Shown here piece after piece: positions 1-8,133 of a DNA stretch of 30,978 bases. This stretch comes from Coemansia sp. RSA 922 (taxonomy: Eukaryota > Kickxellomycota > Kickxellomycetes > Kickxellales > Kickxellaceae). Position 1 is the stretch's first letter. Each line of letters opens with the position of its first letter. The notes below the pieces were generated by a model. It was not told where the DNA came from, ran no database searches, and saw only the letters and a program-made list of their open reading frames with translations. Both the position numbers and the translations under genes were made by a program. The stretch covers positions 1-30,978 of the forward strand of contig JANBQS010000139.1 of assembly GCA_027577415.1 (NCBI GenBank), given 5' to 3'.

Positions 1-654
1 GGAATGCCACCAGCTACAGCGATGTTCGGCCGCCAGGTAAACTCTCCCCATGTACTACTTGGACCCGACGTAAAGTTGACTGACGAGCTGACAGTCGAGT
101 TGTTGGCGTTATACCGTGACCGTATTATCCTACCGACTGTGGCAAGGAACTTATCGGAGTACCAAGCGAGATTGAAGGCCGACTTTGACCGTAACCACAG
201 GCTAACGGATTTTAGAGTGGGCCAGCAGGTACTCGCGAGAATTACACCGACTCCCCACAAGAGTAAGCGTCAGTTTTGTGGACCATTTATTGTGGAAAGT
301 ATTAACAGTAGAGGGTCTATGAAACTAGCTCGATTGGACGATGACAACGCCATGGAACCGCCGGCCAGACAATTCACGACCGATCAGCTGGTCCATTTGG
401 AGGACGCACCAGTACCAAGCCCGGACCATTACGAGGTAGACTATATAGTCAAACACCGCATAGTAAAAGGTAAACCGCAGTTTTACGTACACTGGCGTGG
501 ATACCCCAAGGAGGACCGCCAATGGATATTCACAGATGGTTTTGCCGACATATCTCTCCCTCAAGCGTACGTGAAAAGATTAAATGGTACTGGCGCGCAT
601 CAGATGCAGGACGTGTTAGCTCGGTATATCAGAAATTCCCAGCGCCTAAAGTGA
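1..654 (+). CDS. Ty3-type retrotransposon Pol, C-terminal part (integrase tail plus chromodomain), 5' truncated by the window
   Basis: The frame is open from the first base to a TGA stop, leaving about 217 residues of a polyprotein whose protease, reverse transcriptase, RNase H and most of integrase lie outside. The first ~120 residues look like an integrase C-terminal region, with a KADFDRNHRLTDFRVGQQVL stretch typical of the GPY/F-proximal area. Residues ~143-190 are a chromodomain: it opens with YEVDYIVKHR, carries FYVHWRGYPKED, and ends with QWIF where the canonical form has TWEP. In chromoviruses such a domain directs integration to marked chromatin. A polypurine tract and LTR follow at once, which fixes the element's orientation. 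No frameshift or stop is visible in this part, so this end could be intact. Confidence 0.9.
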   Translation, partial: GMPPATAMFGRQVNSPHVLLGPDVKLTDELTVELLALYRDRIILPTVARNLSEYQARLKADFDRNHRLTDFRVGQQVLARITPTPHKSKRQFCGPFIVESINSRGSMKLARLDDDNAMEPPARQFTTDQLVHLEDAPVPSPDHYEVDYIVKHRIVKGKPQFYVHWRGYPKEDRQWIFTDGFADISLPQAYVKRLNGTGAHQMQDVLARYIRNSQRLK

Positions 655-665
655 GACGGGGGAGA
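653..665 (+). other. Polypurine tract of the Ty3 element
   Basis: A purine-rich run (GAGACGGGGGAGA) lies between the Pol stop codon and the first base of the LTR. This is where plus-strand priming occurs in Ty3 elements. The stop codon overlaps its first bases. Confidence 0.75.
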
Positions 666-940
666 TGTAGGATTTCGGCGTTCAGCGACGACATCCGACA
701 TTATTTATTGCTGCCTAATTTCTACGGCTATGATCAACGGCGCCTCGATCACAAGCAGTAGCGCCGTTACTGCCCCACGGACCGTTTGCCCCTATATAAG
801 GGCCCACGCACCAGCAGCCGCAGATGAGTTAGGCAATCACCTTTTATCTTTATTACTTTTTATTTATTCAAATACAAAAGACGTAAGGACTGGTGAACTT
901 AGGCGTTAGCCGCAAACAACTCGCATACTCCAAACCTACA
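666..940 (+). mobile_element. 3' LTR of the Ty3 chromovirus (275 bp)
   Basis: The LTR starts TGTAGG right after the polypurine tract and ends CCTACA, a perfect 6-bp terminal inverted repeat with the usual TG...CA ends. A TATATAAG box sits at its centre, and an AT-rich stretch in the second half is suited to polyadenylation. The 5' LTR is outside the window, so the target duplication cannot be checked. The five bases just outside the 3' end are CATGC, which the 5' flank should match. Confidence 0.85.
793..800 (+). promoter_or_regulatory. TATA box of the LTR
   Basis: TATATAAG lies inside a near-palindrome (GCCCCTATATAAGGGC), about 127 bp into the LTR. This is the expected place for the U3 promoter that drives the genomic transcript. 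Confidence 0.6.
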
Positions 941-1498
941 CATGCCTTACCAGGGGTACTGGTATTATGAAGGAGCAGACACCTAAGTAGAAGATCGTTA
1001 ATTGCGACATCAATAAAAAAAGGGATATGCATTGAATATGGAATAACAAGTGATAGCGCTAATGCAAGCTTCAAATTCTAGAGGGAATTGATATTTGAAA
1101 TCTATAGTTGATGCTCTGAATAGGTATGTCCTGGAAAGGAGAAACCGCTGGTCTCTGTACCTCTTGACCAGTAAATTCAAGTATCTTTGAAAGCAGCTTA
1201 CAGCTGCCAATTTGCCACAGTTGTCTTAGCCAGCTCTGGGAACTGTGCTGTAAAGTGCTTGTACTTGCCTGTCAATCCGTGGTTCTCATTTCTTTTATGC
1301 TAAATGCCACTGCTCTGATCACCACACATTGGCAAGGTAGTGAAGCCTGTCTAAACATGCATAGAATTCACTTACTTGCTGGGGCAGGTGGGACAAGCCT
1401 TTGGCATTTGCTCTCTCTTAGTCCAAAAGGAAGGCTTCATTGAAGAAAGCAAAAATAATGTGGCCATGGCTTGTTTCAAAAAAACCCTGTTTTATGTG
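941..1498. other. AT-rich intergenic DNA, no gene recognised
   Basis: Only short, unconvincing open frames are visible on both strands. No RNA gene or repeat boundary was seen other than the retrotransposon on the left and the duplicated promoter on the right. Confidence 0.5.
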
Positions 1499-1654
1499 CA
1501 AAGAAAGTGAAAACTCACAAAACACCCTTATAGCTGTTGTTGGGACATGTTCTTTTTTGCTCTTCCTATTTCCATGTTTTAAAAGACATCTTTTGAGAGG
1601 CCAGCAGGGGTGCAGTCTTAGGGCTTTGTTGGCAAGAACAGAGGCGTTCAGTGG

Positions 1655-1696
1655 CCAATCAAAGGAAAGCGTGTACACTAAGCAAGCTCCAATTGG
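1655..1696 (+). promoter_or_regulatory. Paired CCAAT boxes of copy A
   Basis: CCAAT occurs at the left end and the palindromic CCAATTGG at the right end. The counterpart positions in copy B keep CCAAT (3810-3814) and ATTGG (3847-3851). Conservation against a diverged background suggests HAP/NF-Y type binding, though binding itself is inferred. Confidence 0.45.
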
Positions 1697-1933
1697 TGCA
1701 CTGTTGGTCAAAGCAGAAATTGTATCCATATCCTTCTTTCTTTTGTCAGCTCTCTGCTATGCTTAGTGCAAAGGCAATCAACGAAAGAACAATGTATCTG
1801 TATGTCGTCATAACAGCGTCATTGCCAATTTTTATGGGGGTGAGAAAAATGTGCTCTGCTCTTTTGAAACAACTGCAACGAATTTTCTTTCCCCCCCCCA
1901 ATTATTGGCACCCCTCTTCCCCACTTGAAATCA

Positions 1934-1941
1934 TATAAAAA
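1934..1941 (+). promoter_or_regulatory. TATA box of copy A gene
   Basis: TATAAAAA lies 96 bp upstream of the proposed ATG and is followed by a pyrimidine-rich leader. The same box is at 4090-4097 in copy B at nearly the same distance from its ATG. Confidence 0.6.
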
Positions 1942-2029
1942 GCACTTGCTGCTGCCCCACTCCAGCTCTCCTATTATTCACCTTTACTATTCAGTTCTCC
2001 ACAGCACATTAACGCGCACTTTTACAATT

Positions 2030-2794
2030 ATGTCAAACTTAAATATTCTTGAACTTACAAGTGATCAAATCACTGGTAAGGAAGATGTTGAAAAGTATCT
2101 ATATTCTAATAATGATGTCAGTTTTATTGCCGCCCTAATTGGTGTTGCCCATGAGGGGTTTGATATAGCTTTTGAAGAGGGGGACATCTTAATACCTAAA
2201 ATTACCAACTTACTTTTTAAATGTAGCTGTGAGTTCAGTAATTTGCAATTCCAGTGATATTTTGAACATTATTAAGTTTATAGTAGCATGAAAAGACATG
2301 AGTGGCTACAAAAACTATTGTCTTTTTAAAAGGTTCCTTGTCACCTAAGGTCCCCTCGGGTTCCGCCTTTTTTGGGTGATCCAATTTTGATGTATTTAGA
2401 TATATATTCTCTACAGAAGTAGAGAATTTGTATCTAAACACTGCAAAACCATCCCACCCAAAAAAATTCAGAACCCCACACTTCTCTCACTACTATGAAA
2501 TTTCTGGATACTTTTTAGATATTTGGACATTTGCACAGATGTGCTTGACCCTCAGAGGTTAAAAAAATGGCAGAGGAATATAATGACATGGCTGTTGCCA
2601 AAATCACTTGTAAACAGGGTGGAACCACTTATGCTAATAGTATTCTAGGTACTGAATGGACCATGTGCATGCAACCGTATATTAAGAGTAACGCAGTTCA
2701 TACAAGCATGAATGGATTTATGGCAAAGTTTAATGCTAAATATGCAGCCAAAATTCCATCAACATGTGGCTTTAGCTACACTAAAGGATTTTGA
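2030..2794 (+). pseudogene. Small unrecognised gene, copy A: possible thioredoxin-like fold, split by a MITE-like insertion
   Basis: The ATG (MSNLNILEL...) begins a frame that runs about 49 codons, enters a 375-bp insertion and stops there. Skipping the insertion plus one AGA target copy restores codon GAG and the same frame, which continues VKKMAEEYNDMAVAKITC and stops after ...SYTKGF. The rejoined product (about 128 residues) aligns without a gap across the junction to copy B, so the insertion is secondary. The pattern of a hydrophobic strand (FIAALIG), a helix (FEEVKKMAEEY) and a strand (MAVAKITC) resembles thioredoxin/PDI b-type domains, but no CXXC is present. The fold is my inference; function is unknown. 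An AATAAA-like signal lies ~100 bp after the stop. Confidence 0.6.
2179..2553 (-). mobile_element. MITE-like non-autonomous element, left copy (375 bp) inside copy A gene
   Basis: The element ends are GGGGGACA and TGACCCTC (the right-hand copy has GGGGGTCA/GAGGGTCA type ends), a short imperfect terminal inverted repeat. It is flanked by AGA on both sides, consistent with a 3-bp target duplication. Removing it with one AGA restores the interrupted reading frame. It contains an internal hairpin (ATTCTCTAC/GTAGAGAAT arms) and encodes no credible protein. A near-identical inverted copy lies at 2992-3365. I cannot assign it to a superfamily; strand is given relative to that second copy. Confidence 0.7.
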
Positions 2795-2991
2795 TTCTTC
2801 TAAACATTAGACCACAAATTATTGACTATGTTGTCTTACTGCCAAGCCATAAAGAGATGTTAAATGTTCTCCTCTTTGTTTTTTTGCTGTTAGTTGCACT
2901 TAATAAACACACTTGCACCAGTACTAGTTAAACATATTTCCACCATATTTAGGTTAGAAATGCTGTCACTTTCAACATGCTTTTTGTCTAT

Positions 2992-3365
2992 GAGGGTCAA
3001 GCACATCTGTGCAATGTCCAAATAACTAAAGATTATCCAGAAATTTCATAGTAGTGAGAGAAGTGTGGGGTTCTGAATTTTTTTGGGTGGGATGGTTTTG
3101 CAGTGTTTAGATACAAATTCTCTACTTCTGTAGAGAATATATATCTAAATACATCAAAATTGGATCACCCAAAAAAGGCGGAACCCGAGGGGACCTTAGG
3201 TGACAAGGAACCTTTTAAAAAGACAATAGTTTTTGTAGCCACTCATGTCTTTTCATGCTACTATAAACTTAATAATGTTCAAAATATCACTGGAATTGCA
3301 AATTACTGAACTCACAGCTACATTTAAAAAGTAAGTTGGTAATTTTAGGTATCAAGATGACCCCC
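2992..3365 (+). mobile_element. MITE-like element, right copy (374 bp), inverted relative to the left copy
   Basis: It is the reverse complement of 2179-2553 apart from a handful of substitutions and a 1-nt indel, mostly in the GGATAATCTTTAG/GGATACTTTTTAG area. Ends are GAGGGTCA and TGACCCCC. No flanking duplication is evident (TAT on the left, AAA on the right), so it may be an older insertion or a rearranged one. It lies ~200 bp downstream of the copy A stop codon and only 15 bp from a solo LTR. Confidence 0.7.
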
Positions 3366-3380
3366 AAAGGCCTTACTGCT

Positions 3381-3647
3381 TGTAGATGTGTAGTATCTAG
3401 CTTATTTGGCATTAGCCTAAGTCACCGTTCTAATGTCTCATATTAAATAAATAATAAAGATATAAGAAGTGAGTTTTAGGATAACAAAACCTAAGCCGGT
3501 GTGCCGTGCATGGTTCCTTAAATAAATAACTAAGATCATGGCGCAGTAGTGCTAGTCGTCAACATTAAAGATCGCCCTGTTGGGTGATAGATCGGTCACG
3601 TGACCGAAATGTGGGATCGCTCATCGATGCGATCTGTCGATCCTACA
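3381..3647 (-). mobile_element. Solo LTR related to the Ty3 LTR at 666-940
   Basis: Read on the minus strand it begins TGTAGGAT exactly like the Ty3 LTR and ends ATCTACA. Its second half keeps ATCTTTATTA and GTGACTTAGGCTAATGCC, matching the LTR's ATCTTTATTA and GTGAACTTAGGCGTTAGCC. The first half differs strongly, so it is a sibling family. Length (267 bp) is close to the 275 bp of the other. Flanks are CTGCT and CAGCT, a 4-of-5 match that could be a decayed target duplication. No internal retrotransposon sequence is attached. Confidence 0.65.
3593..3606. repeat. Perfect 14-bp palindrome with CACGTG core
   Basis: CGGTCACGTGACCG is its own reverse complement and contains an E-box. It lies in the U3-like half of the solo LTR, next to a second small inverted repeat (GATCGC...GCGATC at about 3616-3635). 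It could be a bHLH-binding LTR enhancer or a hairpin; neither is shown. Confidence 0.5.
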
Positions 3648-3652
3648 CAGCT

Positions 3653-4197
3653 CAAAGAAGCTGCAAACTCGCAAAACACCCTTATGACCATTGTTTGGAC
3701 ATGTTCTTTTTCGCTCTTCTTCTTTTCGTGTTTTAAAAAGACGTCATTTGATGTGCCAACAGTGATGTAGTCTGATGGATAGGTTGGCAAGAACAGAGGC
3801 ATTTGGTGGCCAATCAAAGGAAAGCATGCACACTATGCAAGCTCTGATTGGTACTATTTTGGCCAAGGCAGAAATTCTATTAATATCTTTCTTCTCTGTT
3901 GGCTCTTGTGTCATGCTTAGTGCAAAGGCAATCAATGATAGAGCATTGTATCAGTATATCATCATAATAGTGGCATTGTCAGTTTTTTTGGGGGGCAGTG
4001 AGAAAAATGAGCTCAACTCTTATGAAACAATTACAAGGATTTTTCCTCCCCTCCCCAATCATTGGCACCTCTCCTCCCCCTCACAATCATATAAAAAGTG
4101 CCTGTTGCCACCCCACTCCAGCACCCCCTATTCTTCACTTTTTACCATTGTCCTCTTCAGCACATCCCCACACACCTACACACTTTTCACAAGAAAT
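3653..4197 (+). repeat. Direct duplication, copy B: promoter and 5' region
   Basis: This is the partner of 1499-2029; it starts just after the solo LTR flank and ends at the copy B ATG. It keeps the CCAAT boxes, TATA box, ATTGGCACC block and pyrimidine-rich leader. Copy A and copy B are in the same orientation, about 2.15 kb apart. Confidence 0.8.
4090..4097 (+). promoter_or_regulatory. TATA box of copy B gene
   Basis: TATAAAAA is positioned 108 bp before the ATG, conserved with copy A, and followed by a C/T-rich leader. Confidence 0.55.
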
Positions 4198-4584
4198 ATG
4201 TCCAACACAATGGAGATAAAATAATTCCAAGAAAATTATATTACTAATTGGGATGTTGTTATTGATTATCTAGAGACAACTAGAGTTCGCTATATTGTAG
4301 TACTAATTGGCTTTGAAGGTGAGGAAGTCCACGAAAGGACTGATGATCTCCTAAAGTTTGCCTGTGACTATGAGAATATCGGCCTTGCCAAAATAGTCTG
4401 TGCTAGGGGGAGTACGACAATTGCAAGAAATCTTATACCTAAAGGAAATAATACATGTTTATGCTTTATTGCACATGATAATAGTCATGCAGTGGAACGT
4501 GAAGAATTTAATACGAAGTTTACCAATTTTATTGGTGGCCCCAAATATCAGAATTGTATTAATTTTATTAACACTGCCGAATAA
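4198..4584 (+). pseudogene. Small unrecognised gene, copy B: one nonsense codon, otherwise open
   Basis: The ATG (MSNTMEIK) is followed by TAA as codon 9, then by 119 sense codons in the same frame (starting FQENYITNWDVVIDYL) to a TAA at the end. The downstream part aligns with copy A: ITxxDV...YL, VVLIG/AALIG, a YEN...LAKIVC / YND...VAKITC block, G-TT-A, and E/N-F--KF. No GT...AG pair can remove the stop, because no usable donor lies between the ATG and the stop. It is therefore a single-hit pseudogene, a sequencing error or a readthrough case. The pattern suggests a thioredoxin-like fold without a CXXC motif; function is unknown. Confidence 0.55.
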
Positions 4585-6372
4585 TTGGCATTGCCATGTA
4601 ACTCATTCAACAGATGGTTTGGATAAACGCCAAACTATATCTTTTGCAGACCTGGCATTATCACTTTCTCTAAACTACATCACTTTCTATTATTTAAATC
4701 TTAGGCTGATTAGTTCTGGCTTTGTGTAACTAACAAGCTAAGAATAGATGCTAAGTATTCTATTCTATTCAATATACTCACTTGAGCTAATATTATTTGG
4801 ACTTCAAACTGCATGCTTTAGAACAATTCGAGGGTCAATATGTAATGAGAGTATGTCAGAAAATAGAACTTCAGGAAAGATGGTGAGCCTTTTTTAGTAA
4901 TCAAAAATTAATTGATAAGTTAGCTTGATGCCACCTCTCTTTCCTTACCCCTGGCTAAACTTGGCTATAGCTCTGGCAACTTCCAAGGTCAGTGTGATAC
5001 TAGAATGTAATTCAATATATAAAAGAGAAGATAAAGAGTTTTATTTTGTAAACACTAATAAACTCCTTTAAATAACAACGTTCAACTGCGGCTAAGCTGC
5101 AACCCTTGCCCTGTCTGCCGATTTGGTGATCGTGATTAGTTCTGTGTGACACAAGGATAGTAACTTTGAAAGCGATCTGACGTCTATTTGCTCAAAGTGC
5201 GGTAGTACATGCAGCAAAAATGTTGACTATAAGGTCCATTATGATAAGTGCACTGACTAGAAATTTGTGAAGGACAGCTGAGATATCTTTTTCCCTAAAG
5301 CTTAGCAATAAATACTACTTCTGTGACCTATATTGGCCAATGCATACTTGTTGATAATGTGTAATACAAAGTTCTAGGGCTTCAAACAGTTATACTTATC
5401 ACGAGAGTGTTAGTAGTTACAAATTAACAATTAGATGAGCAGGTAGTACATTAAGCAATAAAACAATGCAAACAAGGTGTGTATGGCTTGAACATGTCAG
5501 AGGCAATCTCAGCCTTCAGCTGTTCAGCAAATTCCTTGCGTGTTTTTCTGGCAGAATGGTAAAAGTAAAATTGAGGCAATTCAACGCCTGAAGCAGCACA
5601 CACTTGGTTTTTACGTTATAAAATCCTGACCTGGGAGTAATGTGACGTCAGCATCGGAAGTGCCTACCCATCGGGGCATAGGATGAGATCACATATATAC
5701 AGGCAGTTCGTCCAAAGTGACGCTATCGGGCAGTGGTCCTAGACCAGAGGGCTCATCAAACAGATCCGACGTCATAGGCAATACCTTGATAACTCTACCA
5801 CTGTATGCTAATGTTGGCTTGGCGCATATTGACCACTAGCAGCGTCTCAGAGTTTGACCTTTAGATTGTAAAAACTATATCTGTGCTGATGCTACGTAGA
5901 AATAAAAACACGTTGGCTACTTTAACGAGATCTAGCCTCTCCTACTTGACTGAACGCTTCATCTTCATTGGGTCCAAAATCCCATCGGTGCTAACTGCGC
6001 GCAGGTTGCATGGTCTACTATGCACGCCCTCCCTGTTTTAATTGGGTCACTCTTGAGACAAGACTTTGTGATAGTGCTCGTTGCTCTCCTCCTCTTTTTC
6101 TTCCCTCGAGCAGCTGTAGGAGGATATGTTTGCGAGTAATTATAATGAGTGAATATAATATTATAAATGAGTCGATGTAAGTAATAGCAAACTAAGGAAC
6201 CTCGACTCCTATATTGCAGAGGAGCAGGCCATATTTACTGGCCAACTCAGCGATTCGTCGCGGCTTGTTGTGCCTGCGGCTTAGCGTGCCCCAGCATGTC
6301 AAAAGAGGCTTTTTCATCTATGCTCAAAAGTGATTGACATGTCTTCAATCTTGACAACTAGGTTTACTAATA
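4585..6372. other. Long AT-rich intergenic region
   Basis: 1.8 kb with no recognised full gene. It contains a possible two-exon small gene on the minus strand (5451-5679, separate entry). It also has a short frame with a C-X2-C-X12-H-X3-C spacing at about 5189-5251, and a TATATAAAAG box at about 5016 followed by AATAAA-like signals that could be a decayed LTR or promoter. The right end is the 3' flank of the F-box-like gene. Confidence 0.4.
5451..5679 (-). CDS. Possible two-exon small gene (53 residues), unrecognised
   Basis: On the minus strand an ATG at 5679 opens MPRWVGTSDADV and runs 65 nt. A GTAAAA donor at 5614 and a pyrimidine-rich acceptor ending TCTGCCAG at 5548 delimit a 67-nt intron. 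Joining leaves the frame intact and gives KTRKEFAEQLKAEIASDMFK, a charged helix, then PYTPCLHCFIA and a stop. A TATATAT box lies just upstream of the ATG. The helical second exon reads like real coding sequence, but the first exon is weaker. It may instead be the last exon of a decayed gene. Confidence 0.22.
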
Positions 6373-8133
6373 TTACTTTGAAGCAAACGGCCACAGACGA
6401 GCTGCATGAGGCTCAAACCCTGGCTTGTAGAACTTTCGCATCTCGGTCATGAAAGAGTCTTTACGATAATACACCGGGTTGATATATCTGAATGTAGGGC
6501 AAATGAGAGCCATTAGTAGCACGCATTTCGCCATTTCCTTATAATTGCCTTGCCCTTCAAAATACCAACGACCAAACCGCACACTCAGTGGCGCATAGGT
6601 CTCGATCACATAGGAAGGGAGCCCGTTTAGTTTAATACCAGCAGGCTTTGGTCCGAAACTAGGCACGCTGGTGCGCAGATCCATGAGAAGCGGGAGAGAC
6701 TTGATAAGAGAGATAACGTCCCAGAAATCTACAGACGCGCCCGGAATTGACAATACCCTGAGACAGGAATAGTCGAATAGAAGCGGCAAAACTTGTTTTG
6801 GAATATTGCCATTGAATTTGCGGACAGATGCATGTGGTCCAATGCCAAGCTCAAACCGCCTTTTTTCCACATCGCTGGTAAAATGGGGTGCCCTTGTTTC
6901 GCATAGCATAATGATATTAACAAGCTGCAGCTTGGGATGGCTGGTTGGGGTAAACACGGCGTGCTTGCGGATGACGTCGAGTGTCGCAGGGTGTACTTCC
7001 AAGTCCAAGTATTTGAGCGTAGCAGCGTTCCCCCTGAAGAGTGTGTCGTCACCGAATGGGTAGTCGATAGAAACGCATAGACTCCGAAGCATGGGGAAAG
7101 GTGTCGCACCTGGGAATACTGGCCGCTTCGCTACTTCTATGCTCTGCGGGGATAGCTGTGGTCCGGCTCTGGCAGCGATGTTAGGCACAGTTATCCGGCC
7201 GTGGAGCTTAAGCGTGCGTAGACTAGGGTATTCTGCATAACTGCCTCTAGACCAAAGGATAATAAGATCCGATACGTCCTTAATGTTGCTAACTCTGGCA
7301 AATAGAGACTGCAAGGTTGTTGCGCTCTGGTGCACAAGCTGCAAAAGATGGTCAGAGTTAATATCGGTAATGCAACCATGGTTCGAGTGGCCATCACTAA
7401 GCTTGCAGTCGAGGCGTACCAAATAGCACATCTTGGCCTCCGGGATGCTAACAAACGTGTCGGCATAAGTGTTCCCCTGTGCGACACCGTTATAGTATCA
7501 ATAGAGTTTCGAAATAACGCCGATAAAGTGTCGCTTATCGGTTTTGCGCACCTGTTCGGTAAAGTACCGGCCCGTAAGTTCGATTTCAGTCGTCCCAGGC
7601 GCCATGTTCCACAGGTACTCTGCAAAGGCCGTGATATTTGATCCGATTGTCGCTGCCTCCTCCTTGGTAGGGTTGTGATGCGGTCCTTGGAAGAAATCCA
7701 GTGTAAGCAGTCGCACGTTTGGAAACGAATCCGCGCTGTATTCACTCTTCGAAAGCACATTCAGCATCTTGCCGTCGAATATAGCCCACTGATCCAGCCT
7801 AAGCACCAGCTCCTTGGACAGGTGATTGGTTGGGTACTCGAGCTTCTGTTTGCATTTGGGCCACGAATTCCTGTGCGCCGACACAGTGGTCGACCTCACG
7901 CCTAGTACCAACGTGTATACTCTGCAGAAGCGCGGGTGAACAATGGCGCGAAAGTTGTGACATACCCACAGCAGTGGCATTATCGCCTGTCGACGCCCGT
8001 CATCCTCATCCTCCTTGACGTTGTCTTCAGGCCTGCCTTCGAAAAACGACGACCGAGGGTTACCAGCGACATAGTTCACAACCAATTCGACGACATGCAG
8101 TGGAAGCAATTGGAGTGGCGAGAGAGACTGCAT
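6373..8133 (-). CDS. F-box-like leucine-rich protein (two exons, 561 residues)
   Basis: Start chosen at the ATG giving MQSLSPLQLLPLHVVELVV, an F-box-like N-terminus; the upstream extension lacks an ATG. Exon 1 is 8133-7552 and exon 2 is 7476-6373. The 75-nt phase-0 intron (donor CAG|GTGCGC, branch-like CTATAAC, acceptor CGCACAG) holds the only in-frame stop, so this is an intact gene, not two genes. MPLLWVCHNFRAIVHPRFC (~60-80) follows the F-box-like helix, then irregular leucine-rich segments with repeated LRTLKLHG / LKYLDLEV / LRVLSI strands. A C-terminal block (MAKCVLLMALICPTFRYINP) matches the gene at 14788-16521. F-box proteins recruit substrates to SCF ubiquitin ligases; that role here is inferred. 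Such genes appear to be expanded in Kickxellales. Confidence 0.7.
7477..7551 (-). other. 75-nt phase-0 intron in the F-box-like gene
   Basis: GTGCGC donor after CAG, TACTATAAC branch-like sequence ~17 nt before the CACAG acceptor. Length is a multiple of three, and it contains TGA in frame, so retention would truncate the protein. Confidence 0.7.

Larger units (their letters stand above)
1499..2029 (+). repeat. Direct duplication, copy A: promoter and 5' region of a small gene family
   Basis: This stretch aligns almost throughout with 3653-4197 (copy B). Matching landmarks in the same order are a CAAAACACCCTTA block, a CCAAT box followed by CAAAGGAAAGC, a second CCAAT/ATTGG box ~30 bp on, TTAGTGCAAAGGCAATCAA, a TGAGAAAAATG block, ATTGGCACC, a CATATAAAAAG TATA box and a CCACTCCAGC pyrimidine-rich leader. 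Identity looks roughly three quarters or more by eye, with small indels. Conserved promoter motifs directly before homologous start codons indicate a gene duplication, not only a dispersed repeat. Confidence 0.8.

Noticed and set aside
2235..2441. Identical 68-residue ORFs in both MITE copies (also 3103-3309)
   Set aside because: They start without ATG, are low in protein-like character, and are identical only because the elements are. No transposase motif is present.
4839..5140. Possible further solo LTR (TATATAAAAG, then TAATAAACTCC and AACAACG)
   Set aside because: No TG...CA ends with matching inverted termini and no target duplication could be found; similarity to the other LTRs is too weak.
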